Position numbers and translations under genes: made by a program. Shown here piece after piece: positions 29,677 to 41,840 of a stretch of 64,000 nt of DNA. The DNA is from Sphingomicrobium sp. GTDB taxonomy: Bacteria > Pseudomonadota > Alphaproteobacteria > Sphingomonadales > Sphingomonadaceae. Within the stretch, counting starts at the first letter, position 1. The number at the start of each line of letters is the position of its first letter. The stretch spans positions 81,141-145,140 of the forward strand of contig JANWLR010000042.1 of assembly GCA_025450755.1 (NCBI GenBank), given 5' to 3'. The notes beneath the pieces were generated by a model. It was not told the origin of the DNA and searched no databases. It saw only the letters and a list, made by a program, of their open reading frames with translations.

Positions 29677-30331
29677 CCGGTTTCACCGGGTCGGTTGCGA
29701 GCCGCATGTCGAGATAATCGTCGACCGACTTCATCAGCAGGTCGAGCTCGTTCGCGAAGAAGTGGTTCGCCCCTGGGATCAGATCGTGGTGAATGGTGAT
29801 GTGCCGCTGCGTTCGAAGCTTGTCGACGAGCTTCTGGACCGCGCCCGGAGTGACCACCTCGTCGGCTTCGCCCTGGATGATGATTCCCGACGAGGGGCAG
29901 GGGGCAAGGAAGCTGAAATCGTACATGTTGGCAGGCGGCGCGATCGAGATGAATCCCCGGATCTCCGGGCGTCGCATCAGCAGCTGCATGCCGATCCATG
30001 CACCGAAACTGACACCGGCGACCCAAGTTGTCTCCGCCTCGGGGTGAATCTGCTGGACCCAGTCGAGCGCGGAAGCAGCATCGGACAGCTCGCCGATGCC
30101 ATTGTCGAATACGCCCTGGCTCTTGCCCACTCCGCGAAAATTGAAGCGGAGCGTTGCGAAGCCCCGTTTGACGAATGTCTGGTAGAGTAGCTGGACGATC
30201 TTGTTGTTCATCGTCCCGCCGGCCTGCGGGTGCGAGTGCAGGATCAGCGCAACGGGAGCGCGGGGTCGGGTGCCGGGGTGAAAGCGCCCTTCGAGGCGTC
30301 CCTCCGGTCCTGGAAAAATGACTTCGGGCAT
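29648..30331 (-). CDS. Alpha/beta hydrolase
   Basis: VALILHSHPQAGGTMNNKIVQLLYQTFVKRGFATLRFNFRGVGKSQG; GVSFGAWIG nucleophile elbow. Confidence 0.9.
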   Translation of the reverse strand: MPEVIFPGPEGRLEGRFHPGTRPRAPVALILHSHPQAGGTMNNKIVQLLYQTFVKRGFATLRFNFRGVGKSQGVFDNGIGELSDAASALDWVQQIHPEAETTWVAGVSFGAWIGMQLLMRRPEIRGFISIAPPANMYDFSFLAPCPSSGIIIQGEADEVVTPGAVQKLVDKLRTQRHITIHHDLIPGANHFFANELDLLMKSVDDYLDMRLATDPVKPAIPSRSSRS

Positions 30332-30430
30332 GAAAGTGGTGGTGCTCGCAAACTAGGTAGCGCTACGCGGGTGCGCAGCGGCGTCGGGTCCTATATAGGG
30401 GCGAGCGTTAATGTGGCAATTGGCAGGAAA

Positions 30431-31522
30431 ATGCCGGTTTTGAGTAGCGCGGAACGCCTTTATCTCGACCATGCTGCCATCACTCCGGTTCTGGCGGAGG
30501 CGCGCGAAGCAATCCATCAAGCCCTGGAGCGTCCCGGAAATCCGAGCTCGCCTCATGCTGACGGCCGCAACGCCCGCGCCGCGCTGGAAAATGCGCGGCG
30601 GAACATCGCCAATGCCCTCGATTGGCGTCATGACGTCATCCTGACATCGGGAGCGACCGAAGCGATCCACATCTGCGCTAAGGGCGTGAAGGCCCAACGA
30701 CGCATCATCGGACCGACCGAGCATGAGGCCGTGGTGGCCGCGATGGGTCCTGAAGCATTCGTGCTTCCAGTGGACTCGAACGGGCTCATCGATTTACCGG
30801 CATTGGAGGGGGCGCTTGCAGGCGCCCCGGCGCTCGTCGCTATCCAGCTTGTCAACAATGAGACGGGCGTCATCCAGCCGATAGAGCGCATCCAGGATAT
30901 GGTTCGAGCGGCGGGTTCATTGCTGCTTTCGGACTGTGCGCAAGGCGCGGGGAAGATGGCGCTTCCCGATGCCGACTTCATCGCCATCACCAGCCAGAAG
31001 TTCGGAGGCGCGCCCGGCTCCGGCGCATTGCTGGTCAGAGATCTCGCTACGCTGCAACCCACTGGAGGGCAGGAGCGGGGTTATCGCCGTGGCACCGAAA
31101 ACCTTCCGGGCATCATCGGAATGGCCGCTGCGCTGAAGGGCCGGGTTTTTGCCGACACGATGCCGCGGCTCAAGCTGCTGCGCCAGCAACTCGAGCGGGA
31201 GCTTGTCAGGGCCGGTGGCCTGGTAATTGCCGATGGCGCGCCGCGGATTGCCACGATCGGGGCCTACGCGATGAATGGTGTCGCAAGCGCGACCCAGCTC
31301 GTCCAGCTGGACCTCGCAGGCATTTCCGTTTCCGCCGGCAGCGCCTGTTCCTCGGGAAGCATGAAGCCGAGCCGGGTGCTTGCCGCGATGGGCGTTCCCG
31401 CGGATCTGGCTGGATCGGTGATCCGCGTGAGTTTCGGTCCAACGACAAGCGAGCATGACGTGGACCGCTTCCTCTCGGAGTGGCGAAAAATTGCCATTCG
31501 TGCGAAGGCCCGGGCAGCATGA
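30431..31522 (+). CDS. Cysteine desulfurase family protein
   Basis: LYLDHAAITPVLAEAREA; PLP Lys in ITSQKFGGAPGSGAL; catalytic Cys region SAGSACSSGSMKPSRVL. Confidence 0.88.
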   Translation: MPVLSSAERLYLDHAAITPVLAEAREAIHQALERPGNPSSPHADGRNARAALENARRNIANALDWRHDVILTSGATEAIHICAKGVKAQRRIIGPTEHEAVVAAMGPEAFVLPVDSNGLIDLPALEGALAGAPALVAIQLVNNETGVIQPIERIQDMVRAAGSLLLSDCAQGAGKMALPDADFIAITSQKFGGAPGSGALLVRDLATLQPTGGQERGYRRGTENLPGIIGMAAALKGRVFADTMPRLKLLRQQLERELVRAGGLVIADGAPRIATIGAYAMNGVASATQLVQLDLAGISVSAGSACSSGSMKPSRVLAAMGVPADLAGSVIRVSFGPTTSEHDVDRFLSEWRKIAIRAKARAA

Positions 31523-32637
31523 TCTATCTCGACTACCAGGCGACGACGCCCGTTGCGCCCGACGTGAGCAAGGCGATGCAGCCGTGGATCGAGGAGAAGT
31601 TCGCCAACCCGCATTCGCCATCACGCTGGGGTCATGAGGCCGCTGCGGCGATCGAAAACGCGCGCAAGCAGGTCGAGAAGACAATCGGGCTCAAAGGCGG
31701 CAGTGTCGCCTTTACGGGTAGCGCAACCGAGGCAATCAACTGGGCGCTGAAGGGCACAGTCGAGAAAGCGCCGAAAGGCCGCAACCGGATCATCACGGTG
31801 GCGACGGAGCATGCGGCCGTGCTCGACACGTGCGAATGGCTCGCGGGCCAGGGCGCTGATCTGACGGTGCTCCCAGTTAAAGCCAATGGGCGCCTCGATC
31901 TTTCGTTGCTGGAGCGTGAGCTCGATGAGCGCGTGTTGCTCGTTGCCGTTATGATGGTGAACAACGAGATCGGCGTCACCCAGCCGATCTCTGAGATTTC
32001 CGAGATGGTCCATAAGGCCGGCGGCCTGATGCTTTGCGACGCCGTTCAGGCGTTCGGGCGGTTCGAGCTCTGGGACGGACCCGATCTCGTCGCTGTCTCG
32101 GCACACAAGATTCACGGCCCCAAGGGCATCGGCGCCCTGTGGATGCGCAAGGGCAAGGAGCCGGCGCCGCTGATCCACGGAGGCGGGCAGGAGCAGGGCC
32201 TACGGTCGGGAACTTTGTCGCCCGCGCTATGTGTTGGCTTTGGCGCTGCAGCGACACTCGCCGAAGAGCGCTGCACGCGCGATCACGACCATGTCGAAAA
32301 GTTGTGGAAGGCCGCAATCCACGCACTGGGACCTGGCTGGATAATCAATGGCTGCACGGACTGCCGCTACCATGGAAATCTCAACATCCGCCGGGAAGGC
32401 GTTGATGCGGCGCGGCTTATTGCCGACTTGCGCGATATCGCCTTTTCGCTGGGTAGCGCCTGCGCGAGCGGTTCGGGTCGGCCGAGCCACGTGCTTCGCG
32501 CGCTTGGTCTCGACTATCGCGAGGCGCGCTCGTCGATCCGTCTCGGCTTTGGCCGTTACACGACCCAACATGAGATAATGGATGCCTGCAAACGCATTGC
32601 TGCACACGCTGTCGCGCAGGAGAAGCTCGACGCGTGA
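31519..32637 (+). CDS. Cysteine desulfurase
   Basis: MIYLDYQATTPVAPDV; SAHKIHGPKGIGALW; SLGSACASGSGRPSHVLRALG. ATGA overlap with the preceding gene. Confidence 0.93.
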   Translation: MIYLDYQATTPVAPDVSKAMQPWIEEKFANPHSPSRWGHEAAAAIENARKQVEKTIGLKGGSVAFTGSATEAINWALKGTVEKAPKGRNRIITVATEHAAVLDTCEWLAGQGADLTVLPVKANGRLDLSLLERELDERVLLVAVMMVNNEIGVTQPISEISEMVHKAGGLMLCDAVQAFGRFELWDGPDLVAVSAHKIHGPKGIGALWMRKGKEPAPLIHGGGQEQGLRSGTLSPALCVGFGAAATLAEERCTRDHDHVEKLWKAAIHALGPGWIINGCTDCRYHGNLNIRREGVDAARLIADLRDIAFSLGSACASGSGRPSHVLRALGLDYREARSSIRLGFGRYTTQHEIMDACKRIAAHAVAQEKLDA

Positions 32638-32969
32638 CTCTTGTGCGTTTTTTCAATCCAGACGGGACTCTCGACAAGGAAGTGGAAGCAGTGCCCGGGC
32701 AGCGGTTGCTCGATGTCGCGTGGGCCGCCCGCGAGCCTCTTGAAGGCGCTTGCGAGGGGGTCATGGCTTGCTCGACCTGTCATGTGATCGTCGATCCGCA
32801 GGATTTCGCGAAGCTGCCGCCTGCCAGCGAGGAAGAAGAAGACCTGCTCGACCTGGCGGCGCATGCGTGCCGCACATCGCGCCTTGCGTGTCAGATCCTG
32901 CTTAGTGCCGACTTGGAGAGCATCAACGTCCGGGTGCCGCCCGGAGCGAGAAATTGGATGGGCCGCTAG
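32634..32969 (+). CDS. 2Fe-2S ferredoxin (ISC/adrenodoxin type)
   Basis: CEGVMACSTCHVIVDP...CRTSRLACQI (CX5CX2C plus distal Cys). Confidence 0.93.
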   Translation: MTLVRFFNPDGTLDKEVEAVPGQRLLDVAWAAREPLEGACEGVMACSTCHVIVDPQDFAKLPPASEEEEDLLDLAAHACRTSRLACQILLSADLESINVRVPPGARNWMGR

Positions 32970-33673
32970 AGACCGGGGCCGTTCTCGTCCGGAAGCGCGC
33001 TCTCGTCCGGGTCTTCCCTTGGCCGCTCCGGCTTGTTGCCCTGTGCGGGGGGCGGCGGCTTCAATGTCTCGAGCACGACAAGCGAGAGGCGCCCCTGGTG
33101 ATCGACGTCGAGTGCGACGAATCGTTGGGTTGCAGCCTGGCGGAACTCAGCGAGCGACACTCCGCGATTAAAGTCCGTGTCGGCCGATACCACCGGCTCC
33201 GGCAAATCGAGAAGGCCATAGCGCGCGCCACCCTGGTGGCCATCGTCATAGCCCTCGTCGCTCCAGCCGCGGCCATGCCGTCGCTGATGACCACCGTCAC
33301 CGCCCCCTTCGCCCACTGAAGCAAAGCCAAGGTGCGCGGTCGAGATTTCGGGCGCTACAACGGTCTCATAGCGGGTGATCTCGTCGGGATCGATTTCGCC
33401 GTCGTGATTGACGTCGAGCAAAGCGAAGAAGCGCTCGGCGTCTTTCTGCATTTCTTCGAGGGTCAGTTGCCCGTCGTGATCGAGATCGGCCTGATGGAAC
33501 CAGTCGGCGAGGGTATCGTCATTGCGTCCATTTGGCCGGAACGGTTCTCCCATAGGGCTGATGAAAATGCGGTTCAGGCGGTGCGACGTGACAGGCGGCT
33601 GCGGAGCTGGCGTGGCGGCCGGCGCCTGGCCGATTGCGGCGGCAAGCGAAAGGAAGAGCGGAGCCAGGAGCAC
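32966..33673 (-). CDS. EF-hand domain protein, secreted
   Basis: Signal peptide; EF loops DLDHDGQLTLEE, DVNHDGEIDPDE plus degenerate DTDFNRGVSLAE and DVDHQGRLSLVV. Confidence 0.85.
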   Translation of the reverse strand: MLLAPLFLSLAAAIGQAPAATPAPQPPVTSHRLNRIFISPMGEPFRPNGRNDDTLADWFHQADLDHDGQLTLEEMQKDAERFFALLDVNHDGEIDPDEITRYETVVAPEISTAHLGFASVGEGGGDGGHQRRHGRGWSDEGYDDGHQGGARYGLLDLPEPVVSADTDFNRGVSLAEFRQAATQRFVALDVDHQGRLSLVVLETLKPPPPAQGNKPERPREDPDESALPDENGPGL

Positions 33674-33744
33674 CGGTCAACTGAAGCACCTCTCGACCTT
33701 GCTGCCAAGTGAATTGAAGTGTGACTTCAGGTGTGCGCCCAGCC

Positions 33745-34494
33745 CTAGGGACCGGCCGGCAATGAATTGCCGATGCGAGTGTCCGGGGCCTTGTCATCAC
33801 GCTTTGGGTGCTTTGCGTCCACTTTCGGGGCGTGCGGCATGGCCTCGAGCTCTGCGAGCATGAGCCTGCCTTGGTGCGCGCGATCTAGTAGGGCGAAGCG
33901 TTCGATTGCAGCCTTCCTGAATTCGTCGAGCGTGATCGCCCTGTTAAAATCGGCGTCGGCCGCGGCGACGGGCTCAGGGATGTTGAGAAGCGCATATCGC
34001 GCGGCTCCCTGCAGAGCACCGCCGATGCCAAGACTCGAATCGACCTCGTCGCTTCGACCATGGCGGCGCGGCCTTGAATGGTCGTCTTCGGCGTCCCAGT
34101 CATCAGAATCGCTCTGTCGTACGGCTTCCGCCGGCTGACCGGGAAGCCGTTTCGCCCTCGAGTTGACTTGGATTTCCGGAGCGATCTGATACTCGTATTC
34201 CGCGAGTTCGTCGGGATCGATCTGGCCGTCGTGATTTGTGTCGAGCGTGGCGAAGAAGCGCTCCGCATCCGCAATCATTTCGTCGCTTGTCAGGACACCG
34301 TCATGGTTGCGATCAGCCTGGTAGAACCAGTCGGCAAGCGTGTCGTCGTTGCGGTTTTTGGGCCGGAAGGGTTCGCCCATCGGACTGACGAACGGCGCCC
34401 AGGGGTGGCCAGTCACGACGATCGGCGCCGCTTTTGAAGCGGGCTGTTGGGCGAGAGCCGCGAGCAATGGAAAGAGGATCACAGGCAGGGACAT
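33745..34494 (-). CDS. EF-hand domain protein, secreted (paralogue of 32966..33673)
   Basis: EF loops DRNHDGVLTSDE, DTNHDGQIDPDE, DADFNRAITLDE, DRAHQGRLMLAE; shared SPMGEPFRPKNRNDDTLADWFYQAD. Confidence 0.85.
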   Translation of the reverse strand: MSLPVILFPLLAALAQQPASKAAPIVVTGHPWAPFVSPMGEPFRPKNRNDDTLADWFYQADRNHDGVLTSDEMIADAERFFATLDTNHDGQIDPDELAEYEYQIAPEIQVNSRAKRLPGQPAEAVRQSDSDDWDAEDDHSRPRRHGRSDEVDSSLGIGGALQGAARYALLNIPEPVAAADADFNRAITLDEFRKAAIERFALLDRAHQGRLMLAELEAMPHAPKVDAKHPKRDDKAPDTRIGNSLPAGP

Positions 34495-34595
34495 CGGATA
34501 CGTACTGGCGTCGTCCTCCCCATGTGAACGGTCAATGAAAAAGACGCTCGCGCTTTCATGAACTTGCGCGGCGGGCGTGGTTCCACCATATGCGC

Positions 34596-34690
34596 CGCCG
34601 GAAGTCGGCGGACGGCGCTGTCGCCAACCTGGTCAGGTCCGGAAGGAAGCAGCCAAAACGATTTCGTGCCGGGTCGTCGGCTTCCACCGC
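34596..34690 (+). ncRNA. ffs: Signal recognition particle RNA (4.5S type)
   Basis: CTGGTCAGGTCCGGAAGGAAGCAGCC signature, flanking complementarity ggaagtcggcg/cgtcggcttcc, position just upstream of dnaX. Confidence 0.9.
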
Positions 34691-34702
34691 TCGCCATTGG
34701 CG

Positions 34703-36361
34703 ATGCCACCTCCTAAATCACTGCTGATGGAAGACGCCGAATCGCCGGGCCTCGGGCTCGATCTCCCTGAAGTACCACCGCCTCCCGCGATGATCGCGTC
34801 TCCTTATCGCGTGCTTGCGCGCAAATACCGGCCGCAGACCTTCGCCGAATTGATCGGCCAGGATGCGATGGTGAAGACTCTCGCCAATGCGATCGAACGG
34901 GGGCGAATTGCTCATGCGTTCCTTCTCACCGGAGTCCGCGGGGTCGGAAAGACCTCGACAGCCCGCCTGATCGCCAAGGCGCTCAACTGCGTCGGTCCGG
35001 ACGGGCAGGGAGGGCCGACGATCACCCCCTGCGACGTCTGTGAGCCGTGCCGTGCGATTTCAGAAGGCCGTCATATCGACGTGATCGAGATGGATGCCGC
35101 GTCGCACACCGGCGTCGACGACGTCCGCGAGATCATCGATGCGGTCCGCTATTCTTCGGTCAGCGCACGTTACAAGATCTACATCATCGATGAAGTCCAC
35201 ATGCTTTCGAAGAATGCATTCAATGCATTGCTCAAAACTCTTGAGGAACCGCCTGAGCATGTGAAGTTCCTTTTCGCGACCACCGAAGTCGAAAAGGTAC
35301 CGGTGACGGTTCTGTCGCGGTGTCAGCGCTTCGACCTGAGGCGCATTCCCGCCGAAAAGCTCGCCGCCCATTTCGCGGAAATATCGACAGCCGAGGGAGT
35401 CGAGGTTGACTCTGAAGCGCTCGGGATGATCGCTCGGGCCGCCGAAGGTTCCGCGCGCGACGGCTTGTCGATCCTCGACCAGGCGATCGCCCATGGCGCA
35501 GGAACCGTAACCGCCGACCAGGTCCGCGAGATGCTGGGCCTCGCCGATCGCGGGCGGATCCGCCGGTTGCTCCAATTGGTACTTTCAGGTGATGTTGCGG
35601 CCGCTCTTGCCGAGCTGGACCAGGCACATGAGTTCGGAATCGATCCGACGCAGCTTCTTCGCGGGCTGATGCAAAGCTTGCATCTCGCAACCCGGATCAA
35701 GGCGGGGGCAAGCTTTGATGCGCTCCAGAGCGCCGAGGAGCGGGAGTCCGCGGCAGAAATGGCGCAGAACCTCTCGTGGGCGACGATCCACCGGCTTTGG
35801 CAGATGCTGCTCAAGGGCCTTCAGGATGTCGACATCGCCCCTGACCCGCGCGAAGCAGCCGAAATGGTGCTGCTGAGGTTGATCCACGCTTCGGAAATGC
35901 CCGATCCCGCAAGCCTTCTTCAACGTTTGACCGGGGAGGGCGCAGTTGCAGGGCCGGCGGCGGCGCCAGTGAGCAAAAGCGGTGGAGCAACGGCCCAGGT
36001 GCCAGTCGATTTTCGGGCACTCATTGCCAGGCTTGAACAGGCAGGCAAGCACCAGCTCGCGGTCCAGCTGCACGACCAGGTCGGCCTAATCAGCTATGCC
36101 CCCCCGGCGCTCGCGATAAAGCCACTTCGCCCCCTCGGACCTGACTGGCCGCGCGACCTCGCGGTTGCGCTCAAATCGGCGACCGGCGCATCCTGGCAGG
36201 TCTCGCTCTCCGATGAGTCGGGCGAACCATCACTGCTCGAGCAGGAGAAAATGGCAGAGGAGCGCGTTCGCGCTGATGTGCTTGCCGATCCCAACGTACG
36301 CGCAGTCATGGACGCCTTTCCCGAGGCCGAGCTCGAATCCTTTTCAACGAGAGGCAGCTGA
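34703..36361 (+). CDS. dnaX: DNA polymerase III subunit gamma/tau
   Basis: YRVLARKYRPQTFAELIGQDAMVKTL, GVRGVGKTSTARLIAKALNC, IIDEVHMLSKNAFNALLKTLEEPPEHVKFLFATTE. Confidence 0.97.
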   Translation: MPPPKSLLMEDAESPGLGLDLPEVPPPPAMIASPYRVLARKYRPQTFAELIGQDAMVKTLANAIERGRIAHAFLLTGVRGVGKTSTARLIAKALNCVGPDGQGGPTITPCDVCEPCRAISEGRHIDVIEMDAASHTGVDDVREIIDAVRYSSVSARYKIYIIDEVHMLSKNAFNALLKTLEEPPEHVKFLFATTEVEKVPVTVLSRCQRFDLRRIPAEKLAAHFAEISTAEGVEVDSEALGMIARAAEGSARDGLSILDQAIAHGAGTVTADQVREMLGLADRGRIRRLLQLVLSGDVAAALAELDQAHEFGIDPTQLLRGLMQSLHLATRIKAGASFDALQSAEERESAAEMAQNLSWATIHRLWQMLLKGLQDVDIAPDPREAAEMVLLRLIHASEMPDPASLLQRLTGEGAVAGPAAAPVSKSGGATAQVPVDFRALIARLEQAGKHQLAVQLHDQVGLISYAPPALAIKPLRPLGPDWPRDLAVALKSATGASWQVSLSDESGEPSLLEQEKMAEERVRADVLADPNVRAVMDAFPEAELESFSTRGS

Positions 36362-36362
36362 T

Positions 36363-36695
36363 ATGCCCGAAATGCCCGATTTCGACGAAATCATGAAAAT
36401 GGCGCAGAATGCCCAGGCCGAGCTTCAGAAGGCGCAGGATAATCTCGACCGTATCGAAGTCGAGGGTGCTGCTGGCGGCGGAATGGTCAAAGTCCGTGCA
36501 ACCGCGAAGGGACGGATATTAGGGGTGGACATCGACGAAAGCCTGCTCGCGCCTTCGGAGAAGACGATGCTCGAGGATCTCGTCGCGGCAGCGATCAACG
36601 ACGCTCGGGCCAAGGCCGATGTGGCGGCCGCGGGCGAAATGCAGAAGATGCAGAGCACCCTGCCGCTGCCGCCGGGATTCAAGCTGCCCTTCTAA
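36363..36695 (+). CDS. YbaB/EbfC family nucleoid-associated protein
   Basis: DEIMKMAQNAQAELQKAQDNL...MVKVRATAKGRILGVDIDESLL; canonical dnaX-ybaB order. Confidence 0.94.
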   Translation: MPEMPDFDEIMKMAQNAQAELQKAQDNLDRIEVEGAAGGGMVKVRATAKGRILGVDIDESLLAPSEKTMLEDLVAAAINDARAKADVAAAGEMQKMQSTLPLPPGFKLPF

Positions 36696-36751
36696 GCATT
36701 TGCCAGCCGACGTTTTTGCGTCATGATGCGCCTTCTTTGGGGGAGGCGCTG

Positions 36752-38359
36752 ATGAATTCGCTCGGCGCGATGCAGGATTTTCCGCTCCGCATCATGCGGC
36801 TGATGGATCATGCCGAGCGGGAGCATGGCACGCGCGAGATCGTCGCCGCACGAGCCGACGGCACCACCATCCGCACCAACTGGAAGAACCTCGCTCACGA
36901 CGCGCGAAAGATGGGCCAGGCGCTTGAACGACTTGGCATCCAACCCATCGACCGGGTCGCAACGCTAGGCATGAATCACGACCGTCATCTCGCCAGCTGG
37001 TTCGGTGTCGTTGGCATGGGCGGCGTTCTTCATACGATGAACCCGCGGCTCTTCGATGATCAATTAGCTTATATCGCAACACACGCAGAGGACCGCGTGC
37101 TGCTTTATGACGCAGCGTTCGAGACTCTCGTCGAGCGCATGAAGCCGCGCTGGCCTACGATCGAACATTACATCCGCTTCGACGACCAGTTCGACGGCTG
37201 GCTGGCGGCCGAGGACGGTGATTATTCCTGGCATGAAGGCGATGAGCGCGATCCGTGCGGCCTATGCTACACCAGCGGCACGACCGGAAACCCTAAGGGC
37301 GTGCTTTATGAGCATCGCTCGACCGTGCTCCATGCGATGTCGATCATCGTCCCCGACTTGTTCGATTTTTCGGCACGCTCGGTCATGCTCCCGGTCGTGC
37401 CGATGTTTCACGCCAACAGCTGGTGCATTCCCTACGCGGCTGCGATCACCGGGCTGAAGCTCGTAATCTGCGGCGATAACCACCCTGAGCATCTGTGCCA
37501 GCTGATGAACGACGAGGGCGTTACCCACACCGCAGGGGTTCCGACCGTCTGGCTCGGATTGATTCAGCATGTCGAGCAGACTGGCGCTTCTCTTGGCAAG
37601 CTTGAGATGGTCATCATCGGCGGTTCGGCCGCTCCCGAGGCAACGATCCGCTGGTTCCGCAAGCGCGGCGTCCACGTCAATCATCTGTGGGGCATGACCG
37701 AAATGTCGCCGGTTGGAACCGTTGGCGCGCCACCACAGAATTGGGAGCAGATGAGCGACGACGAGCAGGTCGAATATATGACCCGCGCCGGACGATCGAT
37801 GTTTGGAGTCGAGCTTCGCACCATTGACGACCACGACAATGTGTTGCCTCGCGATGGAGTAAGTGCCGGTCGGCTCCAGACCCGCGGGCCCGGAGTGCTG
37901 CGCCGCTATTTCAAGCAGGATCATGACGCCTGCGATGAGGAACAATGGCTCGACACGGGGGACGTTGCCGCGATCCATCCGGATGGGTCGATCCAGATCA
38001 CCGACCGAGCCAAAGACGTGATCAAGTCAGGCGGTGAATGGATCAGCTCGATCGAGCTCGAAAATGCCGCTGTCGGCTGCCCCGGTGTTGCGGAGGCAGC
38101 CGCGATCGGCATCCCGCATCCGAAATGGGACGAGCGGCCGCTACTGCTCGTCATACGCGCCAGCGGATCGAATGTGTCCGAGCAGACAATCCGCGATCAT
38201 ATTGCGGCGCATGTCTCGCGCTGGTGGCTGCCCGATGCGATCGAGTTCGTCGAGGAGCTACCCCACACCGCCACCGGAAAGCTCAGCAAGAAGGACCTGC
38301 GCGATCAATATCGCGATTATCGGTTCGCCGATGCCGTTGCGATGATCGGCCGCGACTAG
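36752..38359 (+). CDS. Long-chain fatty-acid--CoA ligase (AMP-binding)
   Basis: [61 protein letters not shown]. Confidence 0.95.
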   Translation: MNSLGAMQDFPLRIMRLMDHAEREHGTREIVAARADGTTIRTNWKNLAHDARKMGQALERLGIQPIDRVATLGMNHDRHLASWFGVVGMGGVLHTMNPRLFDDQLAYIATHAEDRVLLYDAAFETLVERMKPRWPTIEHYIRFDDQFDGWLAAEDGDYSWHEGDERDPCGLCYTSGTTGNPKGVLYEHRSTVLHAMSIIVPDLFDFSARSVMLPVVPMFHANSWCIPYAAAITGLKLVICGDNHPEHLCQLMNDEGVTHTAGVPTVWLGLIQHVEQTGASLGKLEMVIIGGSAAPEATIRWFRKRGVHVNHLWGMTEMSPVGTVGAPPQNWEQMSDDEQVEYMTRAGRSMFGVELRTIDDHDNVLPRDGVSAGRLQTRGPGVLRRYFKQDHDACDEEQWLDTGDVAAIHPDGSIQITDRAKDVIKSGGEWISSIELENAAVGCPGVAEAAAIGIPHPKWDERPLLLVIRASGSNVSEQTIRDHIAAHVSRWWLPDAIEFVEELPHTATGKLSKKDLRDQYRDYRFADAVAMIGRD

Positions 38360-38427
38360 AAAAATCGCGCGCGGGCGCTTAACTGGCCCGCAATTCCCGC
38401 ATTCTCCTGAAGGAACTCCGCGACCCC

Positions 38428-40107
<1,680 letters not shown>

Positions 40108-40111
40108 TCGG

Positions 40112-41764
40112 TTACGGCTCGTAGCCGAAGCGCCGGACCCAAGGCTCAAGTAGAGGAAGCACCGGCGCTATCTGATCGCGGTAGCGGCGCCAGGCGCCTT
40201 GCCCCTCGCGGTTGAGGCCGCGTACGATTTGGGCAGCGCTGGGAGTCGAGATTCCACGAGAGCGCGCCTTCGCGGCGAAGTCGGTCATTGCCTGATCCCA
40301 CTCCAGACCGACAAAGTTGCAAGCGGCGCGTGCGGTCCCCTCGAAATCGTCGACCATGCATTCGTAGCGGACGATGTGCTGCGGCAATGAAAAGACATTC
40401 CGGTAGGTTTCCGCGAGGCGCATCACGGCATCATAATAAGCTGCTGCCCCTTCGAGGGTCAGGAGTTCGTACATCGATGGATTAAGCCCGAAGCGGCGAC
40501 GGAAACAGCTGAGCACGACGTCGCGCGGGTCGCGCCTAGCGAACAACACGCGCGCATTGGGGAACAGCTTAGCGACAATGGGGAGCTGCACGCTAGCGAG
40601 TGGCATCTTGTCGATAAACACCCGCCCACGAGGTTCGACGCCGGACTTTCGGACTGCAGACCAATAGACTTCGCGTTGATGCATCGCTTCGCCGGAGCCG
40701 ATCTGAGCAAGGCGCTCCAGACCCTCGCTTGAGGACAGATAGGTGGAGTCCGCAGCTGCGAGGCTGTCCTTTTCCTCGAGGCTGGCGACTTCCGGATGGG
40801 CAGCAAGCACATTCTCAAGCAACGTGGTGCCGGAACGGGGAAATCCGACCAAGAAGATGTGCGCTTTGGGGTCGGCTGCCCTCGGCCGTGCCGGCGGCGC
40901 ATGACTCCACGGTTCCGGGTCCGCTGTCTCGAACCAGGACGCGAGTGATTTGACGCGCGTCATCGCGGTCTCTTGGCCTCGACCTTCGTATCGGCCGACG
41001 TTGAGGGCCTTCAGCACATTATTCGACGCCGTATAGGCGGCAAAGGCTTCGCCAGGATCGTCTTCAGCATCCTTGAAATCGCCGAGTAACCCGAGCACGA
41101 TCGACTGGTTCACGGGCGCAAGGCGCGGCCCGCTGATCAATTCGGACAGCCGTGTCGCGGCGCCATTCAAGTCCCTTCCGGCAATCTCGGCCGAGACCAA
41201 CGCCATGCGGGCTAGCACATTGCCAGGCGAAAGCGCGAGCGCTCGCTCGGCATGTTCCCGCGCTGATTCGGAGTCGCCGCTCTCGGCGTCCAACCAGGCA
41301 ATGCTAGCGAGCGCCTCGTCGTTGTTCGGATCGAGCTCGGCCACACGCTTATATGCAAACCTCGCGCTGTTCACATCGTTGAGATCTTCCAAGACCACGC
41401 CGCGATTGAAATGGGCCGTGGCCATTGCGGGGTCCGCGCGAACCGCAGCGTCATGGGCTTCGAGCGCCTCTTCGGCCCGCCCAAGGGCCCTCAAACAAAG
41501 TCCGAGGCTGTTCAGGATATGCGGATCCTTTGGCGCCATCGTGCGCGCTCGCAGGAGCAGCTTGAGCGCGTCCTCGATTCGGCCCTCATGGTATCGGGCT
41601 GAGGCGGCCAAATTCAGGAGGGCAGGGTGCTCGACGCCATCGGCCAGCGCTTGCAATGCAAGTTGGGCCGCCGCCGCGAGGCCGTAGGTTCGCTGGGCGG
41701 CGTCGACCTGCTGCAGCCAAGATTCGCGATGCGCGGAGCGGGCACGTGCGGAGACTTGCTTCAT
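40112..41764 (-). CDS. TPR-repeat sulfotransferase (copy A)
   Basis: N-terminal TPRs; 5'-PSB GFPRSGTTLLENVLAAHPEV; RRDPRDVVLSCFRRRF (3'-PB region). Confidence 0.9.
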   Translation of the reverse strand: MKQVSARARSAHRESWLQQVDAAQRTYGLAAAAQLALQALADGVEHPALLNLAASARYHEGRIEDALKLLLRARTMAPKDPHILNSLGLCLRALGRAEEALEAHDAAVRADPAMATAHFNRGVVLEDLNDVNSARFAYKRVAELDPNNDEALASIAWLDAESGDSESAREHAERALALSPGNVLARMALVSAEIAGRDLNGAATRLSELISGPRLAPVNQSIVLGLLGDFKDAEDDPGEAFAAYTASNNVLKALNVGRYEGRGQETAMTRVKSLASWFETADPEPWSHAPPARPRAADPKAHIFLVGFPRSGTTLLENVLAAHPEVASLEEKDSLAAADSTYLSSSEGLERLAQIGSGEAMHQREVYWSAVRKSGVEPRGRVFIDKMPLASVQLPIVAKLFPNARVLFARRDPRDVVLSCFRRRFGLNPSMYELLTLEGAAAYYDAVMRLAETYRNVFSLPQHIVRYECMVDDFEGTARAACNFVGLEWDQAMTDFAAKARSRGISTPSAAQIVRGLNREGQGAWRRYRDQIAPVLPLLEPWVRRFGYEP

Positions 41765-41840
41765 CCTGAGCGCGCTCTCTCCTCGGGCTGAGCTTGCGTC
41801 AACATATTGCGGGATGAATTCCTTATTGGGAGAAGAAGCC

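Noticed and set aside
30431-32637. Tandem cysteine desulfurases as an assembly duplication
   Set aside because: The two ORFs differ throughout their translations and have distinct motifs, so they are real paralogues.
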